From: Streptococcus oralis
GTDB lineage: Bacteria > Bacillota > Bacilli > Lactobacillales > Streptococcaceae
DNA length: 64,000 bases
Assembly (NCBI RefSeq): GCF_004127215.1
Contig: NZ_QEWJ01000001.1
Coordinates: 310,001-374,000 of the forward strand
Reading direction: 5' to 3'
The notes under the pieces are model-generated. The model saw only the letters and a program-made list of their open reading frames with translations, had not been told where the DNA came from and searched no databases. Each line of letters opens with the position of its first letter. The stretch's first letter is position 1. A program made the position numbers and the translations under genes. Below, piece after piece: positions 18,623 to 26,534 of this stretch.

Positions 18623-18871
18623 CCCATATCTTGTATGTAAACCTATAACAAGCACTAGATATAAGCTCTTGGAAACTACTATTAGTATACCATATTTTGT
18701 AAGAGTTTTCATTTCTGAATACCAAATAAATCACATATCTTTTTTATTCCTCCTAAATGTATAAAGGATACTATTTTATCATTAAAATTACTTTTGTCAA
18801 GCCCAAATATAAATTTTTTTTAATACAAAAAACGAACCAGCCTGACTGATTCGTTTCATGATGGATAACTC
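18623..18871 (-). promoter_or_regulatory. CRISPR leader with promoter
   Basis: AT-rich 250 bp without a gene, next to the first repeat. A minus-strand promoter TTGACA (18795-18800), 16-base spacer, TAAAAT (18773-18778) would start transcription about 140 bases before the first repeat. An AGGAGG motif lies at about 18750, without a well-placed start codon. Confidence 0.75.
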
Positions 18872-19621
18872 CTACTTCCTATACATTTTAAACTGTAGGA
18901 AGAGGTCGCTGTATTTTCCTGTCCATTTATGATCAAATTTCTCATAAACTTCTAGGTGTTTCATGGTATCAGCGTCTGGATAGAAGGACTTGTCTTCCTT
19001 GGTCTCCTCTGGGAGCAGTTCCTTGGCTGTGTTATTTGGTGTTGCATAGCCGACATACTCCGCATTTTTCAGAGCATTGTCGGGTTTCAACATAAAGTTG
19101 ATAAATGCGTAGGCTGCATCTTGGTTTTTCACAGTTTTTGGAATGACCATGTTATCAAACCAGAGATTGCTGGCCTCAGTCGGAACAACATATTTGAGGT
19201 TAGGATTTTTCTCCAACATCTGGCTGGCTTCCCCAGAGAAGGTCACCCCGATAGCAGCGTTGTTCTGGATCATGTAACCCTTCATCTCGTCCGCCACAAT
19301 GGCCTTGATATTTGGAGTAAGCTTAATAAGCTTATCTACTGTCTCTTCCAACTGCTGTGGATCCTTTGAGTTGAGGCTGTAACCGAGCGAGTTAAGCCCG
19401 AGCCCCAGCACCTCACGTGCCCCATCAAAGAGCATGATAGAATCCTTATATTCTGGCTTCCAGAGATCATCCCAATGTTCAGGAGCCTCCTCTACCATGG
19501 TTTCGTTGTAGACAATTTCTAAAGTCCCCCAGAAGTATGGAATAGAGTACTGGTTATTTGGATCAAATGACTGGTTGAGGAATTCTGGTCCGATATTTTC
19601 GATTCCTTTCTCGATCAGCAA
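18872..19621 (-). pseudogene. 5'-truncated PotD-like spermidine/putrescine-binding protein
   Basis: About 249 codons matching the C-terminal two thirds of PotD, the lipoprotein that delivers polyamines to PotABC: FDPNNQYSIPYFWGTLEIVYNE, WDDLWKPEYKDSIMLFDGAR, IVADEMKGYMIQNNAAIGVT, LWFDNMVIPKT and a C-terminal LFLQFKMYRK. The signal peptide and about 100 N-terminal residues are absent. The frame joins directly to the end of a hicB relic around 19610-19625, and no potABC genes are nearby. It is a recombination scar bordering the CRISPR island rather than a functional transporter part. Confidence 0.85.
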
Positions 19622-19645
19622 GACGGACTAGCCACTCAGGAACAG

Positions 19646-19927
19646 TCACATTTTTCCTAATGCCTTGTTACTTCTCACAAAAGGCGCAGGATCGATTTGA
19701 ATCATTGATACAAAACCATCTGAAACCTCAATCTTTAAAATATCACTTGGAGTAGGCAGCACCATCCCTTCATCGATATAAGAAGCTAAAACATTTTCAA
19801 GTATTTCACGAGCATTTTTCATCGCTTCATCGATATTTTTTCCTTCTGTACCACCGCCAAATTCTGGGAATTCTACCCAATATCCTGTTCCTTCTTTATG
19901 AAAAATAGCTGGATACGTTTTTAATAT
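19646..19927 (-). pseudogene. HicB-like antitoxin relic
   Basis: The frame reads LKTYPAIFHKEGTGYWVEFP, then EFGGGTEGKNIDEAMKNARE, typical of the HicB RNase-H-like domain, continuing to FVRSNKALGKM then stop. The expected start codon is ATA (19925-19927). A homopolymer change (five A at about 19651-19655) shifts the frame, so the usual C-terminus NVTVPEWLVRLADRE is read only out of frame, then runs into the potD fragment. It follows hicA on the same strand. Non-functional by two independent lesions. Confidence 0.75.
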
Positions 19928-19967
19928 TCTACTACCTCTGATGTAAAAAGACTTAGGAATGTAAGAC

Positions 19968-20150
19968 TTACAATACTAAATCTTTGAGAATCTTTCTAAT
20001 CCCTTCCCAAAATCTTCATTTCCATGAACTGAAATCGTGACAAGATAAAAAAACCTCTTTCTTAAAATGATGACGACTTCCCCTTTGACGAATTTCAACC
20101 CATCCATTCTCAAGAACTAGTTTCACCATTTCTTTATCTGTAAGTGGCAC
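19968..20150 (-). pseudogene. HicA-like mRNA interferase relic
   Basis: Starts near GTG/ATG at 20148-20152 after AAGGAGGT: PLTDKEMVKLVLENGWVEIR, then RQRGSRHHFKKE, as in HicA double-stranded-RNA-binding-like toxins. A T7 run then shifts frame into TISVHGNEDFGKG, which holds the catalytic-His region (VHGNED). A second shift restores RKILKDLVL. About 61 codons in all, the normal HicA size. The best-spaced ATG (20150-20152) is also out of frame. Inactive in this sequence. Confidence 0.75.
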
Positions 20151-20178
20151 ATATCGCTATTACCTCCTTACATTTGCT

Positions 20179-20207
20179 ATTATACGCATTATGCGTATAT
20201 TTGTCGA
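20179..20207 (-). promoter_or_regulatory. hicAB promoter with palindromic operator
   Basis: Minus-strand TCGACA (20202-20207), 17-base spacer, TATAAT (20179-20184). A perfect 19-bp palindrome, TATACGCAT-T-ATGCGTATA (20181-20199), fills the spacer, fitting a HicB autorepression site. The promoter and operator look intact although both genes are broken. Confidence 0.65.
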
Positions 20208-20409
20208 ATTAAAACAAACCACTTTTCTCAATAAATACAAAATAAAATAGACCAGTTTCCTGATCCAATTTATTCTATATTCATTGACTTTTGGTCACAC
20301 TTTGGTCAAAGATTCCAAAAATACTATCCTATATTAAAAACTAAATTGTGATGATTGCCCATAAACAAACACTTTGAATATTCTTTATACTTCTTTACAT
20401 TTCTAAAAA

Positions 20410-20481
20410 TGCCCCCTGCAGGAATCGAACCTGCAACTACTCCTTAGGAGGGAGTTGTTATATCCATTGAACTAAGGGAGC
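20410..20481 (-). tRNA. tRNA-Arg (anticodon CCT)
   Basis: 72 bases folding as a cloverleaf: acceptor arms GCTCCCT and AGGGGGC with discriminator A, anticodon stem ACTCC/GGAGT with loop CTCCTAA giving anticodon CCT, and T-arm GCAGGTTCGATTCCTGC. CCA is not encoded. It lies just after the rplS terminator on the same strand, with no clear promoter of its own. Confidence 0.95.
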
Positions 20482-20487
20482 TAGAGA

Positions 20488-20515
20488 AAAACCCTGCTGG
20501 GTGAGCAGAGTTTTT
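20488..20515 (-). terminator. Terminator-like hairpin between rplS and tRNA-Arg
   Basis: Minus-strand arms ACTCTGCT and AGCAGGGT with loop CACCC, followed by TTTTT. The tRNA begins only about six bases after the T-run. Confidence 0.75.
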
Positions 20516-20522
20516 AGTCGAA

Positions 20523-20870
20523 TTAACGACGGATTTCTTTGATACGAGCTGCCTTACCTTGAAGTGCACGCAAGTAGTACAATTTCGCACGACGTACTTT
20601 ACCGTAACGAACAACTTCGATCTTTTCAACACGTGGAGTGTGGATTGGGAAGATACGCTCAACACCTACACCGTTAGAGATTTTACGAACTGTGTAGTTT
20701 TCTGAGATGCCAGCACCTTTACGTGCGATAACAACACCTTCAAAAATCTGGATACGTTCACGGTTACCTTCGACAACTTTCGCGTGTACACGAACAGTGT
20801 CACCAGGACGGAATGATGGGATATCTGTACGAAGTTGACCTTCAGTCAAGCTTTGGATTAATGGATTCAT
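20523..20870 (-). CDS. rplS: 50S ribosomal protein L19
   Basis: 115 residues, standard length. Located at the 30S-50S interface. Recognisable from [39 protein letters not shown] and the C-terminal [31 protein letters not shown] precedes the ATG. A leader hairpin (GAGGAAGGTTCCTC, about 20899-20912) lies in the 5' UTR. Confidence 0.98.
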
Positions 20871-20954
20871 TTTATTCTCCTATCTTTGTCAATCTTGAGG
20901 AACCTTCCTCAGCGGATAAACTGTATTTTTGTGCGTCCATTACACACAAGATAC

Positions 20955-20983
20955 AGTTTACCAAATTTCCACCTAAAAGTAAA
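20955..20983 (-). promoter_or_regulatory. Probable promoter of rplS
   Basis: TTTACT (20978-20983), 17-base spacer, TAAACT (20955-20960) on the minus strand, about 85 bases before the start codon. Confidence 0.5.
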
Positions 20984-20988
20984 GAAAT

Positions 20989-21318
20989 TTATAGCAGAAT
21001 TCCTAAAAAAATCGCTAGAAAACCACCTATGTAGGTTAAGAGTAAATAGCTATAAAATACCTTCTTGTCACTAAGTAGTCTTTGCAGCTCATCATTCAAG
21101 GTTGAAAAGGTCGTCAACCCACCACAGAAACCTGTCGCTAGGATAGCGTAGACTTCCTTGGACTCCACATGGTTGTAGAATAAGCCAATCAAAAAACAAC
21201 CGAGAAGATTGGCTATGAGAGTTCCTAGGGGCAATTTCGAGGATTGATTGTATCGGGAAAAGAAATAGCGCACTAGGGCTCCAAAGCCACAGGCGATTGC
21301 AAGATAGATGATTACCAT
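20989..21318 (-). CDS. crcB: Fluoride exporter FluC/CrcB, subunit 2
   Basis: 109 residues with four hydrophobic helices. Fluoride channel of the CrcB/Fluc family. The signature GFCGGLTTFSTLNDE (around residues 69-83) holds the polar track and the central Na+-binding region; the N-terminus IYLAIACGFGALVRYFFSRY and the GTLIANLLGCFLIG helix are typical. The start overlaps the end of the preceding crcB by 7 bp. A pair of different crcB genes is common in Gram-positives and may form a heterodimer. Confidence 0.93.
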   Translation of the reverse strand: MVIIYLAIACGFGALVRYFFSRYNQSSKLPLGTLIANLLGCFLIGLFYNHVESKEVYAILATGFCGGLTTFSTLNDELQRLLSDKKVFYSYLLLTYIGGFLAIFLGILL

Positions 21319-21686
21319 TTCTTCCTCCCTAGAAAATAAGCCAAGAGCAAGCCTCCACCGATACTCAAAAGCAAATACATGACTAAACTAAGATAACGCC
21401 CGGTATCAAGCAATTTCACAGCATCCAAGAGCAGGCTAGAAAAGGTTGTTAAACCACCGCAAAAGCCTGTACCAAGCGCCAAAACCAAGCCTTTACTGCT
21501 TCCCTTATAGACCAGATAGCCTTTTACAAGATAGATCAAGCAGAAAATCCCCAGATAGTTGACAAGGAGGGTTCCCCATGGAAAGTCAGGACTAGTTGGC
21601 AACTGAATAGATAGAAAATAGCGGACAAGTCCACCCAACATAGCAGCTAAAAAAATCCCTAGCGGATAGAATTGTTCTTTTTTCAT
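21312..21686 (-). CDS. crcB: Fluoride exporter FluC/CrcB, subunit 1
   Basis: 124 residues, four membrane helices. Same family as its neighbour: AAMLGGLVRYFLS, GTLLVNYLGIFCL and the signature GFCGGLTTFSSLLLDAV. It overlaps the chorismate mutase gene by 4 bp and the next crcB by 7 bp, so the three genes form one unit. Exports fluoride to protect metabolic enzymes. Confidence 0.93.
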   Translation of the reverse strand: MKKEQFYPLGIFLAAMLGGLVRYFLSIQLPTSPDFPWGTLLVNYLGIFCLIYLVKGYLVYKGSSKGLVLALGTGFCGGLTTFSSLLLDAVKLLDTGRYLSLVMYLLLSIGGGLLLAYFLGRKKW

Positions 21687-21949
21687 TTGATGTTTTGATC
21701 CTGATATTCACGCGAACGTTTGAGTATGTCCGAAAAAGTTGCGACAATAGTCTCCTGATAGCGCCTATCTTCTACACGACTTCTGACTTTTTCAAAAATA
21801 ACTTCTTCTCTCTTAGTATCTAAGATTGGCTTACCAGATGCTTTCTTATAAGCGACAACCCCTTCAACTAAGTGCATCCGTTCTTCTAGGAGCTTGACGA
21901 TTTGGTCGTCTATTTGATCAATTTCTTGCCGAATACTATTTAAATCCAT
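21683..21949 (-). CDS. Chorismate mutase, AroQ type
   Basis: 88 residues, all-helical monofunctional AroQ size. Converts chorismate to prephenate on the way to Phe and Tyr. Seen: IRQEIDQIDDQIVKLLEERM with the conserved early Arg, VAYKKASGKPILDTKREE with the catalytic Lys/Arg region, and a final helix with Q. AAAGGAGGAGACACT precedes the ATG. It is the first gene of the unit with the two crcB genes. Confidence 0.9.
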   Translation of the reverse strand: MDLNSIRQEIDQIDDQIVKLLEERMHLVEGVVAYKKASGKPILDTKREEVIFEKVRSRVEDRRYQETIVATFSDILKRSREYQDQNIK

Positions 21950-22024
21950 AGTGTCTCCTCCTTTATTTGAATTATTGTATCAAAAAGCCACCAAATAGGC
22001 TAGTGAAATCCCAAAATGACTAAT

Positions 22025-22060
22025 AAAAAAACGCACTAACTTCTTCCAGTCAGCGCAGTT
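22025..22060 (-). terminator. Terminator of the flavodoxin gene
   Basis: Minus-strand arms around CGCTGACT and AGTTAGTGCG followed by TTTTTTT. Confidence 0.75.
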
Positions 22061-22066
22061 TGATTC

Positions 22067-22510
22067 TTATCCTACTTTTGCAGCTAATTCTTCTGCGAAT
22101 TGTTCCAAACGTTCTATGTCTTCTTCTTCGGCAGAAAGGTCTACTTTAACACACTCTGAACCTTTTTCTGCTCCTGTCGCTACAAAAACGCGATCAAAGT
22201 CATCGACAGCCTTACAGAATTCGTCGTAGAAGGTGTCACCTGAACCGACCACTCCGTAGATTTTGCCATTCAAGTTGAGATCAGCTAGGTCTTCGTAGAA
22301 GTCCATCATCTCATCTGGCAATTCTCCATCACCGTAAGTATAAGTCGCAACGATTGCGATGTCCGCCTCCAAGAAGTCTGAAGCGTCAACAGTCGTACAT
22401 TCATCCACATCGACATCCAAGCCCAAATCACGCAATTTATCTGCTACAATATCTGCAATTTCTTCGGTATTACCGGTCATACTGGCAAATACAATTTTTG
22501 CTAATGCCAT
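22067..22510 (-). CDS. Flavodoxin
   Basis: 147 residues, short-chain flavodoxin. FMN-binding electron carrier in the cytoplasm. The phosphate loop MTGNTEEIADIVADKL follows the first strand; the FMN-flanking loops TYTYGDGELPDEM and VVGSGDTFYDEFC are present. Strongly acidic C-terminal half, as usual. Stands alone between the chorismate mutase unit and divergent pde2. Confidence 0.95.
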   Translation of the reverse strand: MALAKIVFASMTGNTEEIADIVADKLRDLGLDVDVDECTTVDASDFLEADIAIVATYTYGDGELPDEMMDFYEDLADLNLNGKIYGVVGSGDTFYDEFCKAVDDFDRVFVATGAEKGSECVKVDLSAEEEDIERLEQFAEELAAKVG

Positions 22511-22613
22511 ATCGTCCTCCTCAATTTATCTTTCTCCATTATATCATATCTTTTTCATTTTAAAAATAAAAATTCTTGTGCTACAATGAAATGAGAAAGA
22601 ATTGAGGTTATTT

Positions 22614-23558
22614 ATGGAAATTTGCCAGCAAATTTTAGAGAAAATCAAAGAATACGATACCATCATCATTCATCGGCATATGAAACCAGACCCTGATGCC
22701 TTGGGAAGTCAGGTAGGCTTGAAAGCCTTGCTCAATCACCATTTTCCAGAAAAGACCATCAAAGCTGTTGGTTATAATGAACCGACTTTGACTTGGATGG
22801 CAGAAATGGATACTGTCCAAGATAGTGACTACCAAGGTGCTCTTGCTATTATTTGTGATACAGCGAATCGTCCGCGTATCGATGATAAACGCTATGAACA
22901 AGCTGATTTTACCATCAAAATCGATCACCATCCAAATGATGATGTTTATGGTGACCTATCTTGGGTGGATACAAGTTCAAGCAGTGCCAGTGAGATGATT
23001 ACTCTATTTGCTCAAAAAAATCAGCTGGCTTTGTCTAGTGAAGCGGCACGACTTCTCTATGCAGGAATTGTCGGGGACACTGGGCGTTTTCTCTACCCGT
23101 CAACTAGTGCTCGTACCTTTAGAATAGCTGCCCAGCTCCGAGAAGTTGATTTTGACTTTGCTGGATTGTCTCGTCAAATGGATACCATGAGCTTCAAGAT
23201 TGCAAAACTTCAAGGCTATGTCTATGATCACTTAGAAGTTGATGAGAACGGAGCCGCACGCGTTCTACTTACTCAAGAAATCTTGAAAAGATATAAGGTT
23301 ACAGATGCTGAAACCGCAGCGATTGTCGGTGCACCTGGTCGAATTGATACTGTTAAGGCTTGGGCTATCTTTGTTGAGCAAGCTGATGGCCACTTCCGCG
23401 TTCGTATGCGCAGTAAAATCACCCCTATCAATGAGATTGCCAAACGCCACGATGGGGGCGGACATCCATTAGCCAGTGGCGCCAATTCCTATAGTCTAGA
23501 AGAAAATGAACAAATATACAAAGAGCTTAAAGATGCTCTGCAGATTCACCAAGGCTAA
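22614..23558 (+). CDS. pde2: DHH/DHHA1 phosphodiesterase Pde2 (NrnA-like)
   Basis: 314 residues from the ATG at 22614 (GAGG seven bases upstream; a TTG twelve bases earlier is rejected). Soluble phosphodiesterase that in pneumococcus degrades pApA and short oligonucleotides in cyclic-di-AMP turnover. Manganese-site motifs are present: HRHMKPDPDALGSQ near the N-terminus, CDTANR, and DHH as KIDHHPND (residues ~102-108). The DHHA1 motif is KRHDGGGHPLASGA near the C-terminus. Interestingly, the same cell makes cyclic oligoadenylates with Cas10, whose linear end products this family might process (inference). Confidence 0.92.
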   Translation: MEICQQILEKIKEYDTIIIHRHMKPDPDALGSQVGLKALLNHHFPEKTIKAVGYNEPTLTWMAEMDTVQDSDYQGALAIICDTANRPRIDDKRYEQADFTIKIDHHPNDDVYGDLSWVDTSSSSASEMITLFAQKNQLALSSEAARLLYAGIVGDTGRFLYPSTSARTFRIAAQLREVDFDFAGLSRQMDTMSFKIAKLQGYVYDHLEVDENGAARVLLTQEILKRYKVTDAETAAIVGAPGRIDTVKAWAIFVEQADGHFRVRMRSKITPINEIAKRHDGGGHPLASGANSYSLEENEQIYKELKDALQIHQG

Positions 23559-23580
23559 GAAAGAATTTTCTTGGCCTTTT
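23551..23580 (+). terminator. Terminator of pde2, overlapping the stop codon
   Basis: AAGGCTAAGAAAG and TTTTCTTGGCCTT pair across a 2-3 base loop, followed by TTT. The stop TAA lies inside the left arm. Confidence 0.7.
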
Positions 23581-23664
23581 ATATGCACTATTCTTAAAAT
23601 ATACGGTTTCTTTGTACCTCAGTTTATGGTATAATAAGTCAAACTGAAAAAAGGAGACTTAGTA

Positions 23665-24465
23665 ATGGAAAAAAATCGTTTGTTTATCCTCATTTCTGCT
23701 GGAGTAGCAATCCTTGGTTCTCTCTTGCCATGGGCTAGTATAAATGCGGGTGCTTTTGGGTCCTATAGTATGAATGGTTACCAAGGAGATGGGTGGCTTG
23801 TCATTATCGCAGCTATTGTATCTATTGTTCTTGCGTGCTTGAATAATATGAATAAAGCAATGTCTAAAGGGTTCTCAATTGGTGTCATTGTTTCGGGTGC
23901 AATTGCAACTCTCGTCACACTAATTAATCTTTTTAATGTAAATAAGTACATGTCTAACTTTGGTGGATATGGCATTTCAATCGGCTTTGGTTTGATTCTG
24001 GCTCTTCTTGCTAGTATTGCACTAGTTGTAACTGGTCTCTTGGCAATGTCAGGTGGTAAAATTACAAAAGAGTCATTTACTGAATTAGCTGAATCTGGAA
24101 AAGATTTTGCTCAAACAGTCGGACGTGTAACGAGTACTACCGTAAAAACTGCAGTTGAGGAAATCAAAAAAGAAACTCAAGAACATAAAAAAGAAGAAAC
24201 TACAGCTGAAAAAACAGAGACCACACAAGAGGAAACTGAGCAAAAAGAAGAAACTACAGAACCAGCTCATGTCGAAGCTGAAACAGAAAACAAAGAACCT
24301 GTTAAAGAAGAACCAGTTGAAACTGAACTAGCTGAAGAAGAAAATACTGAAAATAAGACTGTTGAAGAAAGTGAAACAGTAAAAGAAACAGCCGAAGAAG
24401 AAACAACTGAAACTAAAAATGAAGAGAAAGAAGAACAAAAAGATCCAAGTCAAGTGGACCAATAA
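23665..24465 (+). CDS. Membrane protein with long acidic Glu/Thr-rich tail
   Basis: 266 residues. Four hydrophobic helices at about residues 8-25, 36-56, 65-88 and 100-126, then a low-complexity hydrophilic tail from about residue 150 (EEIKKETQEHKKEETTAEKT and beyond) rich in Glu, Lys and Thr. AAAGGAG precedes the ATG by ten bases. No enzyme motif. A membrane anchor with a charged cytoplasmic or wall-spanning tail is plausible, but the function is unknown. Confidence 0.8.
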   Translation: MEKNRLFILISAGVAILGSLLPWASINAGAFGSYSMNGYQGDGWLVIIAAIVSIVLACLNNMNKAMSKGFSIGVIVSGAIATLVTLINLFNVNKYMSNFGGYGISIGFGLILALLASIALVVTGLLAMSGGKITKESFTELAESGKDFAQTVGRVTSTTVKTAVEEIKKETQEHKKEETTAEKTETTQEETEQKEETTEPAHVEAETENKEPVKEEPVETELAEEENTENKTVEESETVKETAEEETTETKNEEKEEQKDPSQVDQ

Positions 24466-24476
24466 TTCTTCTAATA

Positions 24477-24505
24477 TCACCTCAGTAAAAACTGGGGTGA
24501 TTTTT
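24477..24505 (+). terminator. Intrinsic terminator
   Basis: CACCTCAGT and ACTGGGGTG pair across AAAA, followed by TTTTT. Confidence 0.8.
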
Positions 24506-24624
24506 ATCAATATTTTTAATAAAATCAGGGAAAATACTTGCCAAACTTTTCAGAATCTGATAGACTAGTATGGTAACAATCTATGGCTCGCAAAGAGACC
24601 ATGGCAGAAAGGAAATATTGCAAA

Positions 24625-24867
24625 ATGAAAAAAGATATCCATCCAGAATATCGCCCAGTTGTCTTCATGGACACAACTACTGGTTACAAATTCCTTAGCG
24701 GTTCAACTAAACGCTCTAACGAAACTGTTGAGTTTGAAGGCGAAACTTACCCATTGATCCGTGTGGAAATTTCATCAGACTCACACCCATTCTACACTGG
24801 ACGTCAAAAGTTCACTCAAGCAGATGGACGTGTGGATCGTTTCAACAAAAAATACGGTCTCAAATAA
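24625..24867 (+). CDS. rpmE2: 50S ribosomal protein L31 type B
   Basis: 80 residues from the ATG at 24625, supported by AAAGG upstream and by the family start [16 protein letters not shown]; an upstream in-frame ATG at 24583 is not used in homologues as I know them. Lacks the CxxC zinc motifs, so it is the zinc-free B form. The end [14 protein letters not shown] is typical. Confidence 0.96.
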   Translation: MKKDIHPEYRPVVFMDTTTGYKFLSGSTKRSNETVEFEGETYPLIRVEISSDSHPFYTGRQKFTQADGRVDRFNKKYGLK

Positions 24868-24874
24868 TGATAAA

Positions 24875-24904
24875 AAAGAACAGTTTCAACTGTTCTTTTT
24901 TTTT
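24875..24904 (+). terminator. Terminator of rpmE2
   Basis: AAAAGAACAGT and ACTGTTCTTTT with loop TTCA, then a long T-run. Confidence 0.85.
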
Positions 24905-24983
24905 ACTTCTTTTCATGAATCAACCACTACTACTTTCTCTTTGTCAACCTCCACGCTGATACTATGATTGATTTCAAATGAGA

Positions 24984-26318
24984 TTAAAAAATATCAAAAA
25001 GAAGTTTGATGTTAAGAATGGTCAAGATGATTGAAACTGCGTAACCTAGGATTGTGTTCCACTTGGCATTGGTAAATTCTCCCATCAGTGACTTCTTAGA
25101 GGTCAGATAAATCAAGGGGAAGATTGAAAACGGAAGAGCGATCGAAAGAAAGACCTGTGAATAGACCAATAACTGATCCAAGATTTTTTCTTGATGCCCA
25201 AACAAAACGGCGACAATAATCACAGGTAGCAAGGCAAAAATACGTGTACCGATACGGATAATCCACTGAGGCAATTTCAGATGCAAGAAACCTTCCATAA
25301 CGATCTGTCCAGTTAAGGTACCTGTAATGGTCGAATTCTGGCCACTTGCTAGGAGGGCTAGAGCAAATAAAGTTGACAGAGTTGAGCTGGCTATTGCTCC
25401 TGCTATTTTCGAATCCTGTAAAGCATTGTACATTTGGGAGAAAGCTGAAATTTCGGACGCATGACCAAAAAAGAGGGAGGCCCCTAAAATAAGAAGTAAG
25501 GAATTGACAATAAAAGCTAGGGACAACTGAAGATTTGAATCCCAGGTCATAAAACGAACAGCTTTTCGAACGTCCTTCTTATCTTTGTGGTTGATTTTCC
25601 TTGTTTGGGATAGAGAAGAATGGAGATAGAGATTATGGGGCATGACTGTCGCTCCTACAATCCCTAGAGCCAAGGTCAATTGGCTTTCATGACCCGGCAA
25701 TGGTGTCTCAAATAATGTTGGAGTCGGTAAATAACCACCAAAAATACCCTGAATACTTGGACTGGATAAGGCCACCAGATAGGTAAAGATGGCTAATATG
25801 GTTAAAATAAGAGTCGTAACAATGGCTTCGATTTTTTTAAAGCCAAATTTCATCAATAAAAGTAACAAAAATACATCTAAAACGGTTAAGAGGATAGCGA
25901 CCATAATCGGTATCTTAAATAAAAGATTTAAAGCAATCGCTGAACCTAGAACCTCGGCTAAGTCTGTTGCCATTAAAGCTAATTCTAAAATCACCCACAG
26001 ACTATAGCGAAGCCACTTGGGAGCATGATGAGCTGTTGCCTGTGCTAGGTCCATCTTAGTTACGATACCGAGCTTTCCAGCCATCTGTTGTAGCTGCATG
26101 GCAATGATGGATGAAATTAAAATAACAAATAAAAGGCTGTACTTGTAGGAGGCGCCACCAACCACACTGGTGATCCAGTTTCCTGGATCCATGTAGCCAA
26201 CTGCCACAAGTGCACCAGGTCCTAAAAATGCTTTTAGATTTTGCCAAAAATGGTTGTTATTTGGAGTTTCAATAGATTGATTGATCTCAGAAAGAGAGAC
26301 TTTTTCATAAGAGGACAT
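24984..26318 (-). CDS. mntH: NRAMP-family Mn2+/H+ symporter MntH
   Basis: 444 residues with about eleven hydrophobic helices. Proton-coupled manganese (and Fe2+) importer. The metal site motif in helix 1 is GYMDPGNW (D-P-G-N), and helix 6 has GATVMPHNLYLHSS (M-P-H-N); both are the diagnostic NRAMP residues. GxGQNSTITGT is the conserved loop (ASGQNSTITGTLTGQ). A minus-strand monocistronic gene. Some pneumococci lack mntH, so its presence is mildly informative about species. Confidence 0.95.
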   Translation of the reverse strand: MSSYEKVSLSEINQSIETPNNNHFWQNLKAFLGPGALVAVGYMDPGNWITSVVGGASYKYSLLFVILISSIIAMQLQQMAGKLGIVTKMDLAQATAHHAPKWLRYSLWVILELALMATDLAEVLGSAIALNLLFKIPIMVAILLTVLDVFLLLLLMKFGFKKIEAIVTTLILTILAIFTYLVALSSPSIQGIFGGYLPTPTLFETPLPGHESQLTLALGIVGATVMPHNLYLHSSLSQTRKINHKDKKDVRKAVRFMTWDSNLQLSLAFIVNSLLLILGASLFFGHASEISAFSQMYNALQDSKIAGAIASSTLSTLFALALLASGQNSTITGTLTGQIVMEGFLHLKLPQWIIRIGTRIFALLPVIIVAVLFGHQEKILDQLLVYSQVFLSIALPFSIFPLIYLTSKKSLMGEFTNAKWNTILGYAVSIILTILNIKLLFDIF

Positions 26319-26414
26319 AGGGATTTCCCACTTTCTAATCTGTCTTTACCAATTTCCTTAATGGAATTTTTGAAAATACAATGAAAATAGTTTGCCTATT
26401 TCCAATCTTTCCTT

Positions 26415-26443
26415 ATTATATCACATTTTGGAATGATTCTTAA
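26415..26443 (-). promoter_or_regulatory. Probable promoter of mntH
   Basis: TTAAGA (26438-26443), 17-base spacer, TATAAT (26415-26420) preceded by TGA, on the minus strand, with a leader of about 90 bases. No known manganese riboswitch fold was recognised in that leader. Confidence 0.55.
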
Positions 26444-26482
26444 GGAAAGAATGATAGTTGAAATAAGCAAGATCAGTATTGT

Positions 26483-26512
26483 AAAAGCCAGCGTTTTCTA
26501 CGCTGACTTTTT
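26483..26512 (-). terminator. Terminator of carB / end of the pyr operon
   Basis: Minus-strand AAGTCAGCG and CGCTGGCTT pair across TAGAAAA and are followed by TTTAC; the plus strand has a T-run as well, so it may act both ways. Confidence 0.75.
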
Positions 26513-26534
26513 AACTGTGAAATTTTTTTCTCAA

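Noticed and set aside
16229-18734. Open frames running through the CRISPR array (for example 16229-16480 plus, 17626-17814 minus, 18321-18734 minus)
   Set aside because: They are translations of repeats and spacers (recurring YLPREGPET in one frame). The GTG of the leader frame is about 14 bases from AGGAGG, and the other frames lack ribosome binding sites.
20410-20481. tRNA-Arg as attachment site for an integrative element carrying the CRISPR island
   Set aside because: I found no direct repeat of the tRNA 3' end at the far side of the island and no integrase gene in the window.
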